Below are positions 7,385 through 17,447 of a stretch of DNA of 64,000 nucleotides, piece after piece. Source of the DNA: JAZKBN01 sp040388605 (GTDB lineage: Bacteria > Bacteroidota > Bacteroidia > Cytophagales > Flexibacteraceae); NCBI GenBank assembly GCA_040388605.1, contig JAZKBN010000012.1, positions 110,058-174,057 on the forward strand, given 5' to 3'. The notes below the pieces were generated by a model that ran no database searches, was not told the DNA's origin, and saw only the letters and a list, made by a program, of their open reading frames with translations. The position numbers were made by a program, and so were the translations under genes. Position 1 is the first letter of the stretch; each line of letters begins with the position of its first letter.

Positions 7385-8710
7385 ATGGAACCAATTTCGA
7401 CGCGGCAAATTATTTGGCGCAGTATTTTTTTTATACTAACCTTAATTACAACCACTATTGCAGGCGCCCAGCTTATGTTCGGCGATATTTTTACTGAAAA
7501 AGGTGAGCTGCTTCCCTTTGAAAAAATCCTGCAGGGCTTACATTTTTCGCTCCCCCTGCTTGCGGTTCTTACCGTTCATGAATTCGGCCACTTCTTCACT
7601 GCCCGATATTACAAGCTCGATGTAAGCCTGCCTCTATATATTCCCTTCCCCAATTTTATAGGCACTGCCGGCGCATTTATCAGGCTGAACACTGCCCCGC
7701 ATTCGCGCAAAGAATATTTCGACGTAGGTGTGGCCGGGCCCGTTGCCGGCTTTGTGGCAGCGCTAATATTATTATTTTATGCCTTTACACACCTGCCGCC
7801 ACCGGAATACATATATACCATACACCCTGAATACGCTGCTTTCGGGCCCGATTTTGCGGCACATGCTTACCCGGGTAAATCAGTAATAGCGCTTAACGGC
7901 GGCCTGCTGTTCAACTTCTTTGCGGAATATGTGGCTCCGGCAGGCAGCATGCCGCACCCCTACGAGCTTATGCACTACCCTTATGTGGTTGCAGGCTTTA
8001 TCGGCCTCCTGATTACGGGCATGAACCTGCTCCCCATTGGCCAGCTCGATGGCGGACACGTTGTTTACGGCCTGCTTGGCAATGCACGTCACCGCATTGT
8101 TGCCCCTGTTGCCATGGTGCTTATTGTGCTGTGGGCGGGTTTAGGCGTAGCCCAGCCTCTTGATTTGCACCGCATGAACGATGCCTTTTTTAACACGCTC
8201 TGGCAGGATACTGTCTATTTGGCTGTGCTCTACTTTACGTTCCGCAAAATCACACCTTCGCTGCAAACCAATTTATTAATTGCGCTGTCAGTATTTACAA
8301 TACAATATTCTGTTGCCCTGGCATTGCCTGCATGGCACGGATATTCAGCATGGCTTTTATTTATGCTGCTCCTTGGTGTTTTATTGGGCGTTTATCACCC
8401 GAAAGCGCTTTACGATCAGCCGCTTGATACAGGCAGGAAAGCTGTTGGTTGGTTTGCCATTGCCATATTTATTGTTTGTGTAACGCCTGCCCCTATTGAT
8501 CCCTTCAATCTTGATGACAAGGGAAACAGGGTTGACCCGGGAATCTTCGGCCCTGCAGAACAGCAGCAAAGCGAACCGGTTGCCAAACCCGGAAATGTTC
8601 AGGCTGCAATGCCTTTCGGAAACGGGCAGAATACCGGAATTTATTTAATCAGAAGCAATGCTTATAACAAGGCTGCAATTAAGAACATTAAAAACCCGGA
8701 CATAATATAA
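7385..8710 (+). CDS. M50-family site-2-type membrane metalloprotease
   Basis: A 441-residue polytopic membrane protease that cuts substrates inside or near the membrane. The zinc motif HEFGH is at 65-69, and the third ligand is in LLPIGQLDGGH (D about 222). It lacks a PDZ domain, so it belongs to the EGY1/plant-like or sterol-regulatory S2P branch rather than RseP. There are about eight membrane segments, followed by a soluble Pro/Gln/Asn-rich tail of about 80 residues. It stands alone, divergent from the ligase cluster and 97 bp ahead of porX. The substrate is unknown. Confidence 0.87.
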   Translation: MEPISTRQIIWRSIFFILTLITTTIAGAQLMFGDIFTEKGELLPFEKILQGLHFSLPLLAVLTVHEFGHFFTARYYKLDVSLPLYIPFPNFIGTAGAFIRLNTAPHSRKEYFDVGVAGPVAGFVAALILLFYAFTHLPPPEYIYTIHPEYAAFGPDFAAHAYPGKSVIALNGGLLFNFFAEYVAPAGSMPHPYELMHYPYVVAGFIGLLITGMNLLPIGQLDGGHVVYGLLGNARHRIVAPVAMVLIVLWAGLGVAQPLDLHRMNDAFFNTLWQDTVYLAVLYFTFRKITPSLQTNLLIALSVFTIQYSVALALPAWHGYSAWLLFMLLLGVLLGVYHPKALYDQPLDTGRKAVGWFAIAIFIVCVTPAPIDPFNLDDKGNRVDPGIFGPAEQQQSEPVAKPGNVQAAMPFGNGQNTGIYLIRSNAYNKAAIKNIKNPDII

Positions 8711-8807
8711 GCCTCGCTAAACCCGGGCGCTTGCAATGAACGGAATACTTATACGTTATACCGCTTAAATACGCAAAGCGCGCATTAAGCCACATCAAAA
8801 AAACTCC

Positions 8808-10367
8808 ATGCAACAATATTCAATTCTCTGGGCCGACGATGAAATAGATCTTTTAAAGCCCCACATTATGTTCCTTACCGCCAAGGGTTACGATATTACC
8901 GCCGTAAACAGCGGTACCGATGCCCTTGACAAAGTAGCCGAAAACCGCTACGACATAGTGTTCCTGGATGAAAATATGCCCGGTATGACCGGCTTGGAAA
9001 CCCTGGCCCAAATAAAGCAGACCAACCCCGGCCTCCCCGTTGTAATGATTACAAAGAGCGAGGAAGAGCATATAATGGAGGATGCCATAGGCGCCAAAAT
9101 TGCCGATTACCTCATTAAGCCGCTTAACCCGAATCAAATCCTGCTTTCGGTTAAGAAAATTTTGGAGAACAAGCGCCTTGTTACCGAGAAAACCAACCAG
9201 GGTTACCGCGAAGATTTCAGAAACCTGAGCATGGTTTATAACGACCGTATCAACCACGAAGAATGGGCAGATATTTATAAAAAGCTCATTTTCTGGGAGC
9301 TTGAAATAGATGGCACCGAAGATAAAAGCATGGCAGAAGTAATTTACATGCAGAAAGACGAGGCCAACAGCAATTTTACCAATTTCATAATGGATAATTA
9401 TGAAGACTGGCTCAACGATTCAAAATCTAACCCGCCGCTGATGAGCCACCAGCTTTTCAGGAAAAAGGTATTCCCGCTCCTTTCTGCCTCGCCCGAACCG
9501 GTTTTCTTTATTCTTATAGATAACCTGCGTTACGATCAATGGAAAGTGCTCCAACCCATTATGGAAGAGTATTTCAACACCGAGGAAGAAAGCCATTACT
9601 ACAGCATTTTGCCTACCACCACTGCTTATGCACGTAACGCTATTTTCAGCGGCATGATGCCTTCTGAAATGGCCAAGCAATACCCTGAAATTTGGGTTAC
9701 CGACGAGGAAGACGAAGGCAAGAACCTGCACGAGGAAGAGTTCCTTGGTAAGCAGCTGGCTAAGAACCGAATTGAAGGCAAATTCAGCTACAATAAAATA
9801 ATAACCACCGCACAGGGCCGCGAGCTGAACGATAAGTTCAGGAACCTGATGAACAACAAGCTCAACGTGGTGGTTTACAACTTTGTGGATATGCTCAGCC
9901 ACGCCCGTACCGACAGCGGCATGATCCGCGAGCTGGCCCCTGATGAATCAGCATACCGCAGCCTTACACAAAGCTGGTTTCGCCACAGCCCGCTGTTGGA
10001 ATTGCTGAAGAAAATTGCCGAGCAAAAATGTAAGGTGGTTATTACAACAGATCACGGCACCATACGTGTGAAACGCCCCTTTAAAATTGTTGGCGATAAA
10101 ACCGTAAACACCAACCTGCGCTACAAGCAGGGCCGTAACCTCGGTTTCGATGAAAAAGATGTGTTTGTAACCCGTAAGCCTGAAAGGTTCTTCCTGCCTA
10201 AGCCAAATGTAAGCAGCGCTTATGTATTCGCCGTCCAGGATTATTTCTTCGCTTACCCCAACAACTACAATTACTATGTGAATTACTTTAAAGATACCTT
10301 CCAGCACGGCGGCGTATCCTTAGAGGAAATGATAATTCCTTTCATAGTGCTAAGTCCGAAATCTTAA
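8808..10367 (+). CDS. porX: PorX, response regulator with PglZ phosphatase domain
   Basis: A 519-residue two-domain protein. Residues 1-125 are a receiver domain with acidic pocket D10/D11, phospho-acceptor D54 (FLDENMPG) and a KP motif at the end of beta-5. The rest is a PglZ-type alkaline-phosphatase fold with metal-site segments LIDNLRYDQW, PTTTAYARNAIFSG and TTDHGTIRV. This is the known architecture of PorX, which controls expression and function of the type IX secretion system in Bacteroidota. In Porphyromonas the PglZ domain acts on nucleotide phosphodiesters. No sensor kinase lies next to it, as is usual for porX. A hairpin terminator follows. Confidence 0.95.
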   Translation: MQQYSILWADDEIDLLKPHIMFLTAKGYDITAVNSGTDALDKVAENRYDIVFLDENMPGMTGLETLAQIKQTNPGLPVVMITKSEEEHIMEDAIGAKIADYLIKPLNPNQILLSVKKILENKRLVTEKTNQGYREDFRNLSMVYNDRINHEEWADIYKKLIFWELEIDGTEDKSMAEVIYMQKDEANSNFTNFIMDNYEDWLNDSKSNPPLMSHQLFRKKVFPLLSASPEPVFFILIDNLRYDQWKVLQPIMEEYFNTEEESHYYSILPTTTAYARNAIFSGMMPSEMAKQYPEIWVTDEEDEGKNLHEEEFLGKQLAKNRIEGKFSYNKIITTAQGRELNDKFRNLMNNKLNVVVYNFVDMLSHARTDSGMIRELAPDESAYRSLTQSWFRHSPLLELLKKIAEQKCKVVITTDHGTIRVKRPFKIVGDKTVNTNLRYKQGRNLGFDEKDVFVTRKPERFFLPKPNVSSAYVFAVQDYFFAYPNNYNYYVNYFKDTFQHGGVSLEEMIIPFIVLSPKS

Positions 10368-10406
10368 GCATAACAATGAAGGCGTAAAGCCTGATTATTA
10401 AAGAAA

Positions 10407-10447
10407 TAAAGACCGCAATAAACCTTTAGGCATTATTCCGGTCTTTA
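10407..10447 (+). terminator. terminator after porX
   Basis: A 9-bp stem (taaagaccg / cggtcttta) with a 23-nt loop that holds a smaller cctttagg hairpin, 40 bp after the porX stop. Confidence 0.6.
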
Positions 10448-10638
10448 ATATGTCAGCGTAATTAAGTCGATTAAAATACCCTGACCCCGCATTGCCGAAT
10501 CCGGTTTATAACTCCTATTTGCCGGCAAAGCCTTAATTTATTAGATTGCGACACAAAAGTACCTATCGGCAAATCCGAATGGTTCTTTTATCGGTTTAAA
10601 GCCTATCCCAGAACTACAATTCCTTCTACTTTATAAAA

Positions 10639-11430
10639 ATGAAAACCAGAGGTTATAAATCGCTGTTTCTTACCCTTTCGGCAGCCTTGTTTTTTTCTGC
10701 TGCATGCATGGCACAGGGTGTATTAAAATTCGACAATGAAAGCCACGATTTCGGCGAGGTGAACGAAGGCGACCAGGCCCAATACGAATACAAATTCACC
10801 AATACCGGCGATAAGCCTGTTATTTTGAGCAACGTGCAGGCCAGCTGCGGCTGCACAACACCCAGCTGGACAAAAGACCCCGTGCTTCCCGGCAAAACCG
10901 GTGTAATTACAGCCAGCTATAACAGCAGCGGGCGCCCCGGTCCGTTTACAAAAACGGTTACGGTAACAAGCAATGCAACCAACTCGCCTTTGCAGTTAAC
11001 TTTCAGGGGCATGGTGCTTAAGAAATCAGAAATTGTGAACTATACGCCAGAGGAGCTTAAAAAATCTTCAAAGCTTACCCTCGACAGGGAATTGGTACAA
11101 CTGGGCAAAATTGAAAAAGACCGCAAAAACACCACGCGTGTTAACGTAAGCAACAAAGGCGAAAGCACACTTGAGATTACAGAAGTGCAAAGCGGCTCTA
11201 ACAGCACCCAATATGTATTGGGTAAAACCTCTGTTGCCCCGGGCGAAAGCACTACTTTAGATTTAACTTTCACCCCGCGCAACAAGGGCGCTCTTACGGA
11301 AAACATCTATATCACCACCAACGACAAAATCAAGCGCGTGCACAAAGTGCAGCTTACTGCCAATGTTGTTGAAAGTGTTGCCGCTCAAAGCATGATGAAG
11401 GAAAGCAAAATGGCTTTGCCATTTAAATAA
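10639..11430 (+). CDS. secreted DUF1573 protein
   Basis: A 263-residue exported protein with signal peptide (cleavage near CMAQG, residue 24-26). Residues 27-130 are a DUF1573 domain: KFDNESHDFGEVNEGD opens the Ig-like fold, and the family mark ASCGCTTPSW follows at about 71-80. The second half is another Ig-like repeat (DRELVQLGKIEKDRKNT ... TPRNKGALTENIYI). Such domains are ASPM/SPD-2/Hydin-like beta sandwiches, common in Bacteroidota periplasm or surface proteins; the biochemical role is unknown. It is monocistronic, preceded by 270 bp. Confidence 0.85.
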   Translation: MKTRGYKSLFLTLSAALFFSAACMAQGVLKFDNESHDFGEVNEGDQAQYEYKFTNTGDKPVILSNVQASCGCTTPSWTKDPVLPGKTGVITASYNSSGRPGPFTKTVTVTSNATNSPLQLTFRGMVLKKSEIVNYTPEELKKSSKLTLDRELVQLGKIEKDRKNTTRVNVSNKGESTLEITEVQSGSNSTQYVLGKTSVAPGESTTLDLTFTPRNKGALTENIYITTNDKIKRVHKVQLTANVVESVAAQSMMKESKMALPFK

Positions 11431-11591
11431 TCCGGGTTCCGAGATTAGGAAACATTTTATGTACCCGCTAACGGCATTTAACCGGAATTGGCTGCTATAT
11501 AGCATCCGGTTCCGGTTTTTGGTTTTTATGCAGTTTACCAAACAGCTATCATGATTGTAGCGCAATCAGTTCTTATGTAATATTTATTTAA

Positions 11592-13085
11592 ATGAAAAAC
11601 ATCAAAAGTTTACTGTTCATTTTATTATTACTGTTTTTGTCGAATTCGCTGCAGGCTCAGCCTTGGGCGCTTTTCAGACCCGGAACACAGAACCTGCTTA
11701 CAGACGGGAACAATTGGGACTTCCGCATTCAATACAACCGCCACGACAGCCTGAACGGGGAATGGCATTACACTGCCCATAACTTATTTCAGCCTATGCC
11801 TGATATTTCGGGTGATAACAGCAACCTGCTCCATGCCGGCCTGCTTGGTCGTGAACTTATAAATCGCGCTAACGGAATTTGGGCCATTAACGGGAGCCTG
11901 CCCATAGTAAGCAACAAAACAAGTAATTACATTATAGGTGCTCAATTTGAGCCCGCCGGTGCCCCCTTACTGCTACCGGGTCTGAACGGTACCGATACCG
12001 TATTGATGCCCGTACCCAATTCAAAACACTGGGATTCTGTTTACCTTGATTCAGTAAAAACTTTTATTCTCCCTGTAGCCGGCCTTTCCCCCGGGCGGGA
12101 GCTTATACTCAGCCGGGAACACGGCATATTACAATATGGTCGTTTCACCTTTCTGAAACCTTTTAATGCTGAAGAAGTGCCAACGTACAGGCAATTTGTA
12201 GATCCTGATACCATTACTAATGTAATTTTTGAAACCAGGTATATTGGCTTTAGTGGACCATTTTATATTTCGCAGGGTTGCACATCAAGACATTTTGGAC
12301 CTGCAAGATTAACCGATTCAACTTTTACCGTACCCTATACAGATTCTGCACTCTATGGATTTGGCCAAACCTATATAATTCCGCCATGCACCGGCCCGGG
12401 CAATTGGTTAAATTGTTTTCCTCCTTTTGATACGGCAGCAGCTTGGCAACCCGGGTTGGACATTCAGGGGGAATATACCATTAAGAACAGCGATTTAAAC
12501 GTTAAGCTGCTGAATGACTCTGTTTATAAAGGCGGGCTCTCAGGTTCCCGATTCGACAATATTCTCAGCCATAATACCGGTCGAGATTTTATACCATTAA
12601 TTACAAGTACTTCAATTGGCAAACAGGCTTCCTTTATGAATTTTTCCCTCACGGCAGACCAAGGTAATACAGACACACTTGTTCATTTTACTCCGGGAAT
12701 GACAAACGACATGCCTGTTACAGTACGCCTGGGAAAAGTTGAGGGCATTGATAATGGTTTCGAATGGTTAACCGAGTGTAGGCTGCTTTATTACAGCAGC
12801 AGCAATGGGTACCACTATGGACGTCGCCCGGTAGTATCAGGTTTGCAGGAGGACCGTTCTGAAAAAATAATTCTCTATCCTAATCCGAGTGAAGGCAGTA
12901 TTTCGGTAGCAGGCTTAAGCACAAATGCAACCCTTACCCTTATTGATGCCTTAGGTCGGAAAACAGAATACAGCCTGAAACCCGCTCAGAAACTTGATTT
13001 GGGAAACCTGCCCGCCGGCCTTTATAGATACCACCTAACAGGCGCAGATTATTCAGGGGCAGAAGGTAAGCTCGTTGTCAGGTAA
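11592..13085 (+). CDS. secreted protein with T9SS type A sorting domain
   Basis: 497 residues. A signal peptide ends near LQAQ (residue 23). The middle, about 390 residues, matches no family I know; it is rich in Asn, Asp and aromatic residues with predicted beta structure. The last 75 or so residues are a type A T9SS sorting domain: the YPNPSEG motif, then an LIDALGRK strand, an LPAGLYRYHL strand and the final KLVVR. It should be exported by T9SS and left on the surface or released. A stem terminator follows at 13111-13140. Confidence 0.85.
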   Translation: MKNIKSLLFILLLLFLSNSLQAQPWALFRPGTQNLLTDGNNWDFRIQYNRHDSLNGEWHYTAHNLFQPMPDISGDNSNLLHAGLLGRELINRANGIWAINGSLPIVSNKTSNYIIGAQFEPAGAPLLLPGLNGTDTVLMPVPNSKHWDSVYLDSVKTFILPVAGLSPGRELILSREHGILQYGRFTFLKPFNAEEVPTYRQFVDPDTITNVIFETRYIGFSGPFYISQGCTSRHFGPARLTDSTFTVPYTDSALYGFGQTYIIPPCTGPGNWLNCFPPFDTAAAWQPGLDIQGEYTIKNSDLNVKLLNDSVYKGGLSGSRFDNILSHNTGRDFIPLITSTSIGKQASFMNFSLTADQGNTDTLVHFTPGMTNDMPVTVRLGKVEGIDNGFEWLTECRLLYYSSSNGYHYGRRPVVSGLQEDRSEKIILYPNPSEGSISVAGLSTNATLTLIDALGRKTEYSLKPAQKLDLGNLPAGLYRYHLTGADYSGAEGKLVVR

Positions 13086-13110
13086 AGTGACTGAATCAAA
13101 TCATCATAAC

Positions 13111-13140
13111 AAAGAAGCCGGCATTCAAGTCGGCCTCTTT
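13111..13140. terminator. bidirectional terminator between convergent genes
   Basis: Stem aaagaagccg / cggcctcttt with one G-U pair, loop of about 10 nt, located between the convergent T9SS gene and the TonB receptor gene. Confidence 0.6.
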
Positions 13141-13195
13141 GTTTAAATAACCATAAAATCGGGCTTTAATAAACCACCAAACAAGGCCGGTAATA

Positions 13196-15583
13196 TTAAA
13201 ACGCCAGTGTTGCCCCTAATGATGGCATAATGGGCAATTGCCGCACTATATCAAGCGTAACGCGGTTCACATAAAACACATTATCGCGGTTATAGGCATT
13301 GGTTACACCTGCGCTAACTTCAAGCTTAGCGTTTTTGCTGAGTTCAAAATTGCGTTTCAGGCTTAGGTCAAGCCTGTGGTAGTAAGGTAAGCGTCCGCGA
13401 TTAAACTGTGCGGTATTGCCGTAGTAAATACCGAGGTTCCCGTTTTCGTGGGTATAGTCGGCATCAGCTCCTCCGGGCAGGCTTTGGTTCTCGTAAAAGG
13501 CAACTGTTTGGGTAAAAGGAAAGCCGGACCCAAGGTTGTACCTTAAATCAAACTCCCATTTTTTGTCTTTCCCGAAATGGTACCCTGCCAATACGTTCAT
13601 GTTATGCCTGCGATCAAAAATGGGTGCATATACGGTATCGTTATAGGTACGGGTAATTTTGCTCAGGCTGTAGCTCAGCTGCAGAAACAGGTTTTGTCCT
13701 TCATATTTAACCTGGAAATCTATGCCTTTTGCAAGGCTTGTTTCCTGTATAAAGTCGGGGTCATCCTGGAATTTCTTTTCGCGGTTTATGTTCACAAACC
13801 TGTCGAAATACTTCAGGTATGGTTCAACGCTGAATTCAATTTCATCGTTCAGGTCAAACTCAACACCGGTTATCAGGTGGTAAGATGTCTGCAAATTGCT
13901 TGATGCCTTTTCCTTCGGCGATTTGTAAACAGCATCGGGGCTGGTAATGTAGCCGCTGAAAAGGTTAACCACATCCCTGTCTGATGCCGTGCTGAAAAGG
14001 TTTTGGCTGTACCTGCCCATGGCTGTTTTAAACCTTAAACGATCTGTAGCCTTGTATTTAATGCCTAAACGGGGTTCTATCCTGGCTACGCTGAGGGCGC
14101 TGTAATACTGCATCCGGATGCCCGGCTCAAAAATAAAATTGCCGGTTACCCATTTGTACCTCGCAAAGGTGAATACCTCTGAATTGTACTTGGGTCCGTA
14201 GCTTGCTATAATTTTTGTTGGCGTTACACCCTGGAAAATGCTGTTATTGCTAACCACACCCAGCCCGTATTTCAGCTCATCCTTATCAAAGTTATAGGTA
14301 AAATCAAGCTGACCGTTAAACCCGTCTATTGTGCTGGAACGTGGTAACGATGCTGTTTCTGAAATACCAATATCGTAGCTGCTGTAAGAAAAGTTACCGC
14401 TTATAAGCGCCGATGTACCATCGAGCAAAACGAGAAAATTACTTCCTATGCCCCATGAATTCCAGTTGAAGTTATTGAGCTCACCAAGGCGCGCCTTATC
14501 ATTAAAGCTGAACCCAAAGAGGCTGGCCTTGCTTCCGCCTGCTGCATGCAGGGTGGTTTTGCCATATAAATCCGTAAAGCTGAAAGGGAGGCCGTTGCCG
14601 CTGATACCCTTAGCGTAAGGGTAAAAAACCTTGGAGCTCTTATCGAGGAAGCTGCTCCGGGCGCTGAATACAAACCCTGCGCCGGTACCTTCATCAGTTT
14701 TAGATTTCCAGATAGGTCCGTCGAGCAAAAGCCTGCCGGTAAAAGTATTGGCGCCAACCTTTCCTGAAATGCGGTTTTTGTTCCCGTCAATGGTTCTTAC
14801 ATCCATCACTGCCGATGCCCTGCCGCCATATTCAGCCCCGAAACCGCCGGTATAAATATCAGCGTTACGTATAATTTCGGTATCGAAAACCGAGAAAAGG
14901 CCGATTGAGTGAAAAGGGTTGTAAACCACCATGCCATCAAGCAAAACAAGGTTTTGCACCGGTGTTCCGCCCCTGATATAAATTTGCCCGCCTTGGTCGC
15001 CGGTACTTACTATACCCGGAATGGTTTGCAGGTATTGGGCAATATCGGGCTCACCTCCTATAGACGGCATCATTTTAATCTCCCGCGGCGTAACCTGCGT
15101 AAGCGAAGCGTTCACTGTATTTTCCCTTGCCGCCCGGCTCCTGGTTCCCTGTATTTCAACAGCCTGCAATTGGGTGCTGCGCTCCTTTACAGTAAGCTTG
15201 CGGGTAAGGTTAGCCCCCGGAACCAGCGTAACGCTTTCGCTCAGTGTATCAAAGCCGATTCCTATTACAGTCAGCTTGTAATTCCCAGCCGGTATTTTAC
15301 CGAACGAGAAAAAGCCGTTTACATCGGTAAGCCCCCCGTAAGAGGTTCCCTGTAAGAAAACAGTGGTGAATATAACGGGCTCTCCTGTTTTATCATTATA
15401 AACAAAACCGCGAATATCGCCCAGCTTTTGCGCCTGGGCCGATAAGCTGCCGAAACTGAATAAAACACAAACCGTTAATCCTAAAGCGCACAAAATACGA
15501 TTCAGGGTCAGTTTGGTTTCAGTATTTATAATATTAGAAGTATATGCTCGTTTCAAAGGCAAAAAACCATAAAGTTTGTCCAT
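13196..15583 (-). CDS. TonB-dependent outer membrane receptor
   Basis: 795 residues. After a signal peptide (ends near LSAQAQ, about residue 52 from this start; an internal start is possible), residues 55-140 form a carboxypeptidase-like regulatory domain (GDIRGFVYNDKTGEPV). Next comes the TonB plug (GGEPDIAQYLQTIPGIVS, GGQIYIRGGTPVQNLVLLDG, GGFGAEYGGRASAVMDV), then the 22-strand barrel ending in LPIMPSLGATLAF. It transports a ligand across the outer membrane using TonB energy. No SusD-like gene is adjacent, so a glycan role is not indicated. The ligand is unknown; no operator palindrome was seen upstream. Confidence 0.9.
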   Translation of the reverse strand: MDKLYGFLPLKRAYTSNIINTETKLTLNRILCALGLTVCVLFSFGSLSAQAQKLGDIRGFVYNDKTGEPVIFTTVFLQGTSYGGLTDVNGFFSFGKIPAGNYKLTVIGIGFDTLSESVTLVPGANLTRKLTVKERSTQLQAVEIQGTRSRAARENTVNASLTQVTPREIKMMPSIGGEPDIAQYLQTIPGIVSTGDQGGQIYIRGGTPVQNLVLLDGMVVYNPFHSIGLFSVFDTEIIRNADIYTGGFGAEYGGRASAVMDVRTIDGNKNRISGKVGANTFTGRLLLDGPIWKSKTDEGTGAGFVFSARSSFLDKSSKVFYPYAKGISGNGLPFSFTDLYGKTTLHAAGGSKASLFGFSFNDKARLGELNNFNWNSWGIGSNFLVLLDGTSALISGNFSYSSYDIGISETASLPRSSTIDGFNGQLDFTYNFDKDELKYGLGVVSNNSIFQGVTPTKIIASYGPKYNSEVFTFARYKWVTGNFIFEPGIRMQYYSALSVARIEPRLGIKYKATDRLRFKTAMGRYSQNLFSTASDRDVVNLFSGYITSPDAVYKSPKEKASSNLQTSYHLITGVEFDLNDEIEFSVEPYLKYFDRFVNINREKKFQDDPDFIQETSLAKGIDFQVKYEGQNLFLQLSYSLSKITRTYNDTVYAPIFDRRHNMNVLAGYHFGKDKKWEFDLRYNLGSGFPFTQTVAFYENQSLPGGADADYTHENGNLGIYYGNTAQFNRGRLPYYHRLDLSLKRNFELSKNAKLEVSAGVTNAYNRDNVFYVNRVTLDIVRQLPIMPSLGATLAF

Positions 15584-15777
15584 CAGTATTCAGCGTTGCC
15601 CGCATTAAAAAGGCTGTAAGCATGTAAGTAGCACAGTTACAGCTGCCGGAATGCAAATCTGGAAATAAATTCGGAGGTTTTCCGCATTAATCCCGAATAT
15701 TGCAGGCAGGAAATTCCGATAAATTTACATTTTCATCTGAATTTACTTTCAGTCAGCAACCTAATTAAATAAAAATT

Positions 15778-16359
15778 ATGGAGGAATCTATGGATTTTCA
15801 GGATAGCATCAATGAGGTGAAACCTGAGTTGGAGTGGCGCCAGGCCATAAACATAGGCTTAATTTCCGGCGGTATAAACGTAGTAATCATGCTGGCTAAA
15901 TTCCTGGCCGGTTACGAGGTTTATTTCAATATGTGGACCCTGCTGCAAATTCCGCTGGTTTGGGGACTAATTGTTTGCCTGAATATGAATATCAGGAAAC
16001 AAAGGCCCGACCCATATATGACATGGCAGCATGCTTTCTTCCTGCTGATGATTTCCTTTATTACCTGCGATATTTTAGTTCAGTTTTTTAACTACATACT
16101 GAATAACTTTATTGATCCTGATCTGCCAAGGGTAACCTATGAATTCGCACGGAATAAGACCGAAAGTATGATGATACAATTCGGCGCTCCGCAGGAAAAA
16201 ATTGACATTGCCTTGGAAGAAATGGAGAAAAAGCGCGGAGATTTCAATATCACGCCCCTTTCTGTGCTGATTCAGATAGGTAAATCAACATTATTTTACG
16301 CGGCTATCAGTGCCCTGCTTGCCTTGATAGTACGTAAAAACCGACCCGTTTTTTCCTGA
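15778..16359 (+). CDS. DUF4199 membrane protein
   Basis: A 193-residue membrane protein with four predicted segments (about 27-46, 55-70, 85-108 and 170-188) and a soluble acidic loop between the third and fourth. The layout fits the DUF4199 family of Bacteroidota. Its function is not known. Its TGA stop overlaps the ATG of the glycosyltransferase by one base (TGATG), so the two are translationally coupled. Confidence 0.8.
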   Translation: MEESMDFQDSINEVKPELEWRQAINIGLISGGINVVIMLAKFLAGYEVYFNMWTLLQIPLVWGLIVCLNMNIRKQRPDPYMTWQHAFFLLMISFITCDILVQFFNYILNNFIDPDLPRVTYEFARNKTESMMIQFGAPQEKIDIALEEMEKKRGDFNITPLSVLIQIGKSTLFYAAISALLALIVRKNRPVFS

Positions 16360-17327
16360 TGCCTGAAAAATTAGATATTTCGGTTGTTGTGCCGCTTTAC
16401 AACGAAGAAGAAAGCCTTCCTGAGCTTTGTGCCTGGATTGATCGCGTGGCCAATGAAAACAAGCTAAGCTATGAAGTAATTCTTGTGGATGATGGCAGCA
16501 ACGACAACAGCTGGCAGGTAATTGAAACCCTGAGCGCTGTAAACACCAACCTGAAAGGGATTAAATTCAACAGGAACTATGGTAAATCTGCCGCATTGAA
16601 TACAGGCTTCAAAAGCTGTAAAGGCGATGTGGTAATTACCATGGATGCCGATTTGCAGGACAGCCCCGATGAAATACCCGGGCTTTACCACATGATTACC
16701 AAAGAGGGTTATGATTTGGTAAGCGGCTGGAAGCAAAAACGCTACGACCCTATCAGCAAGACACTGCCCAGCAAGTTCTTCAATGGCGTAACCGCCTATA
16801 TGAGCGGTATTCCCCTTCACGATTTCAATTGCGGACTTAAGGCCTATAAGCTGAAAGTGGTGCATACCATTGAAGTTTACGGCGAAATGCACAGGTATAT
16901 ACCTGTAATTGCCAGGCAGGCAGGTTTCCGAAAAATAGGCGAGAAAATTGTGCAGCACAGGGCCCGAAAATTCGGTGTAACCAAATTCGGTCTTGAACGC
17001 TTTATCTTTGGTTTCCTTGACCTGATGTCTATTATGTTCGTGAGCAGGTTCAGGAAAAGGCCTATGCACTTCTTCGGAACTTTAGGCACTGTTTCTTTCC
17101 TGTTCGGCTTCATGGTAGCGGCATCGCTTATCATCAGCAAGTTCCACAGCATATACACCGGTACCCCAATCAGGAGAGATGTAACCCAGCAGCCACTGTT
17201 TTACCTTGGCCTGGTAGCTATTCTTGGCGGCTTACAGCTGTTCCTGGCCGGCTTCCTTGCCGAAATGATATCACTGGCCGGCGCCCGCCGCAATGACTAC
17301 CTGGTGGCAGAAACCATTGGGATTTAA
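16359..17327 (+). CDS. family 2 glycosyltransferase (polyprenyl-phosphate type)
   Basis: A 322-residue membrane glycosyltransferase like DPM1/GtrB/ArnC. The N-terminal GT-A domain has VVVPLYNEEESLPEL, VDDGSNDNS (DD nucleotide-binding), the MDADLQDSP catalytic metal motif and the HDFNCGLKAYK acceptor region. Two C-terminal membrane helices (about 236-258 and 275-300) end in FLAEM and ARRNDY. It should move a sugar from a nucleotide to a lipid phosphate at the inner membrane. It overlaps the DUF4199 gene by one base. Confidence 0.9.
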   Translation: MPEKLDISVVVPLYNEEESLPELCAWIDRVANENKLSYEVILVDDGSNDNSWQVIETLSAVNTNLKGIKFNRNYGKSAALNTGFKSCKGDVVITMDADLQDSPDEIPGLYHMITKEGYDLVSGWKQKRYDPISKTLPSKFFNGVTAYMSGIPLHDFNCGLKAYKLKVVHTIEVYGEMHRYIPVIARQAGFRKIGEKIVQHRARKFGVTKFGLERFIFGFLDLMSIMFVSRFRKRPMHFFGTLGTVSFLFGFMVAASLIISKFHSIYTGTPIRRDVTQQPLFYLGLVAILGGLQLFLAGFLAEMISLAGARRNDYLVAETIGI

Positions 17328-17360
17328 TGTCGGCATAAGTTCATTTTACTTAGTTCAGAT

Positions 17361-17446
17361 AGTCTGCGAAATAATCGAATGCGACGGGCTCGAAAACCCT
17401 TGTGTTTTTAAAGGTACCTGGGGTTCGAATCCCATCCTCACTTCCC
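17361..17446 (+). pseudogene. degenerate tRNA-Ser-like sequence (CGA anticodon-like)
   Basis: The segment contains a recognisable D-arm/anticodon stretch (tcgaatgcgacgggctcgaaa) and a T-arm (ggggttcgaatcccat), and ends in cctcacttccc just before a terminator. However, the anticodon stem has only three good pairs, one T-stem pair is broken, and no 5' strand pairs with the 3' acceptor. It is either a decayed tRNA-Ser gene, a tRNA fragment left by an integration event, or a very unusual tRNA. Confidence 0.35.
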
Positions 17447-17447
17447 T

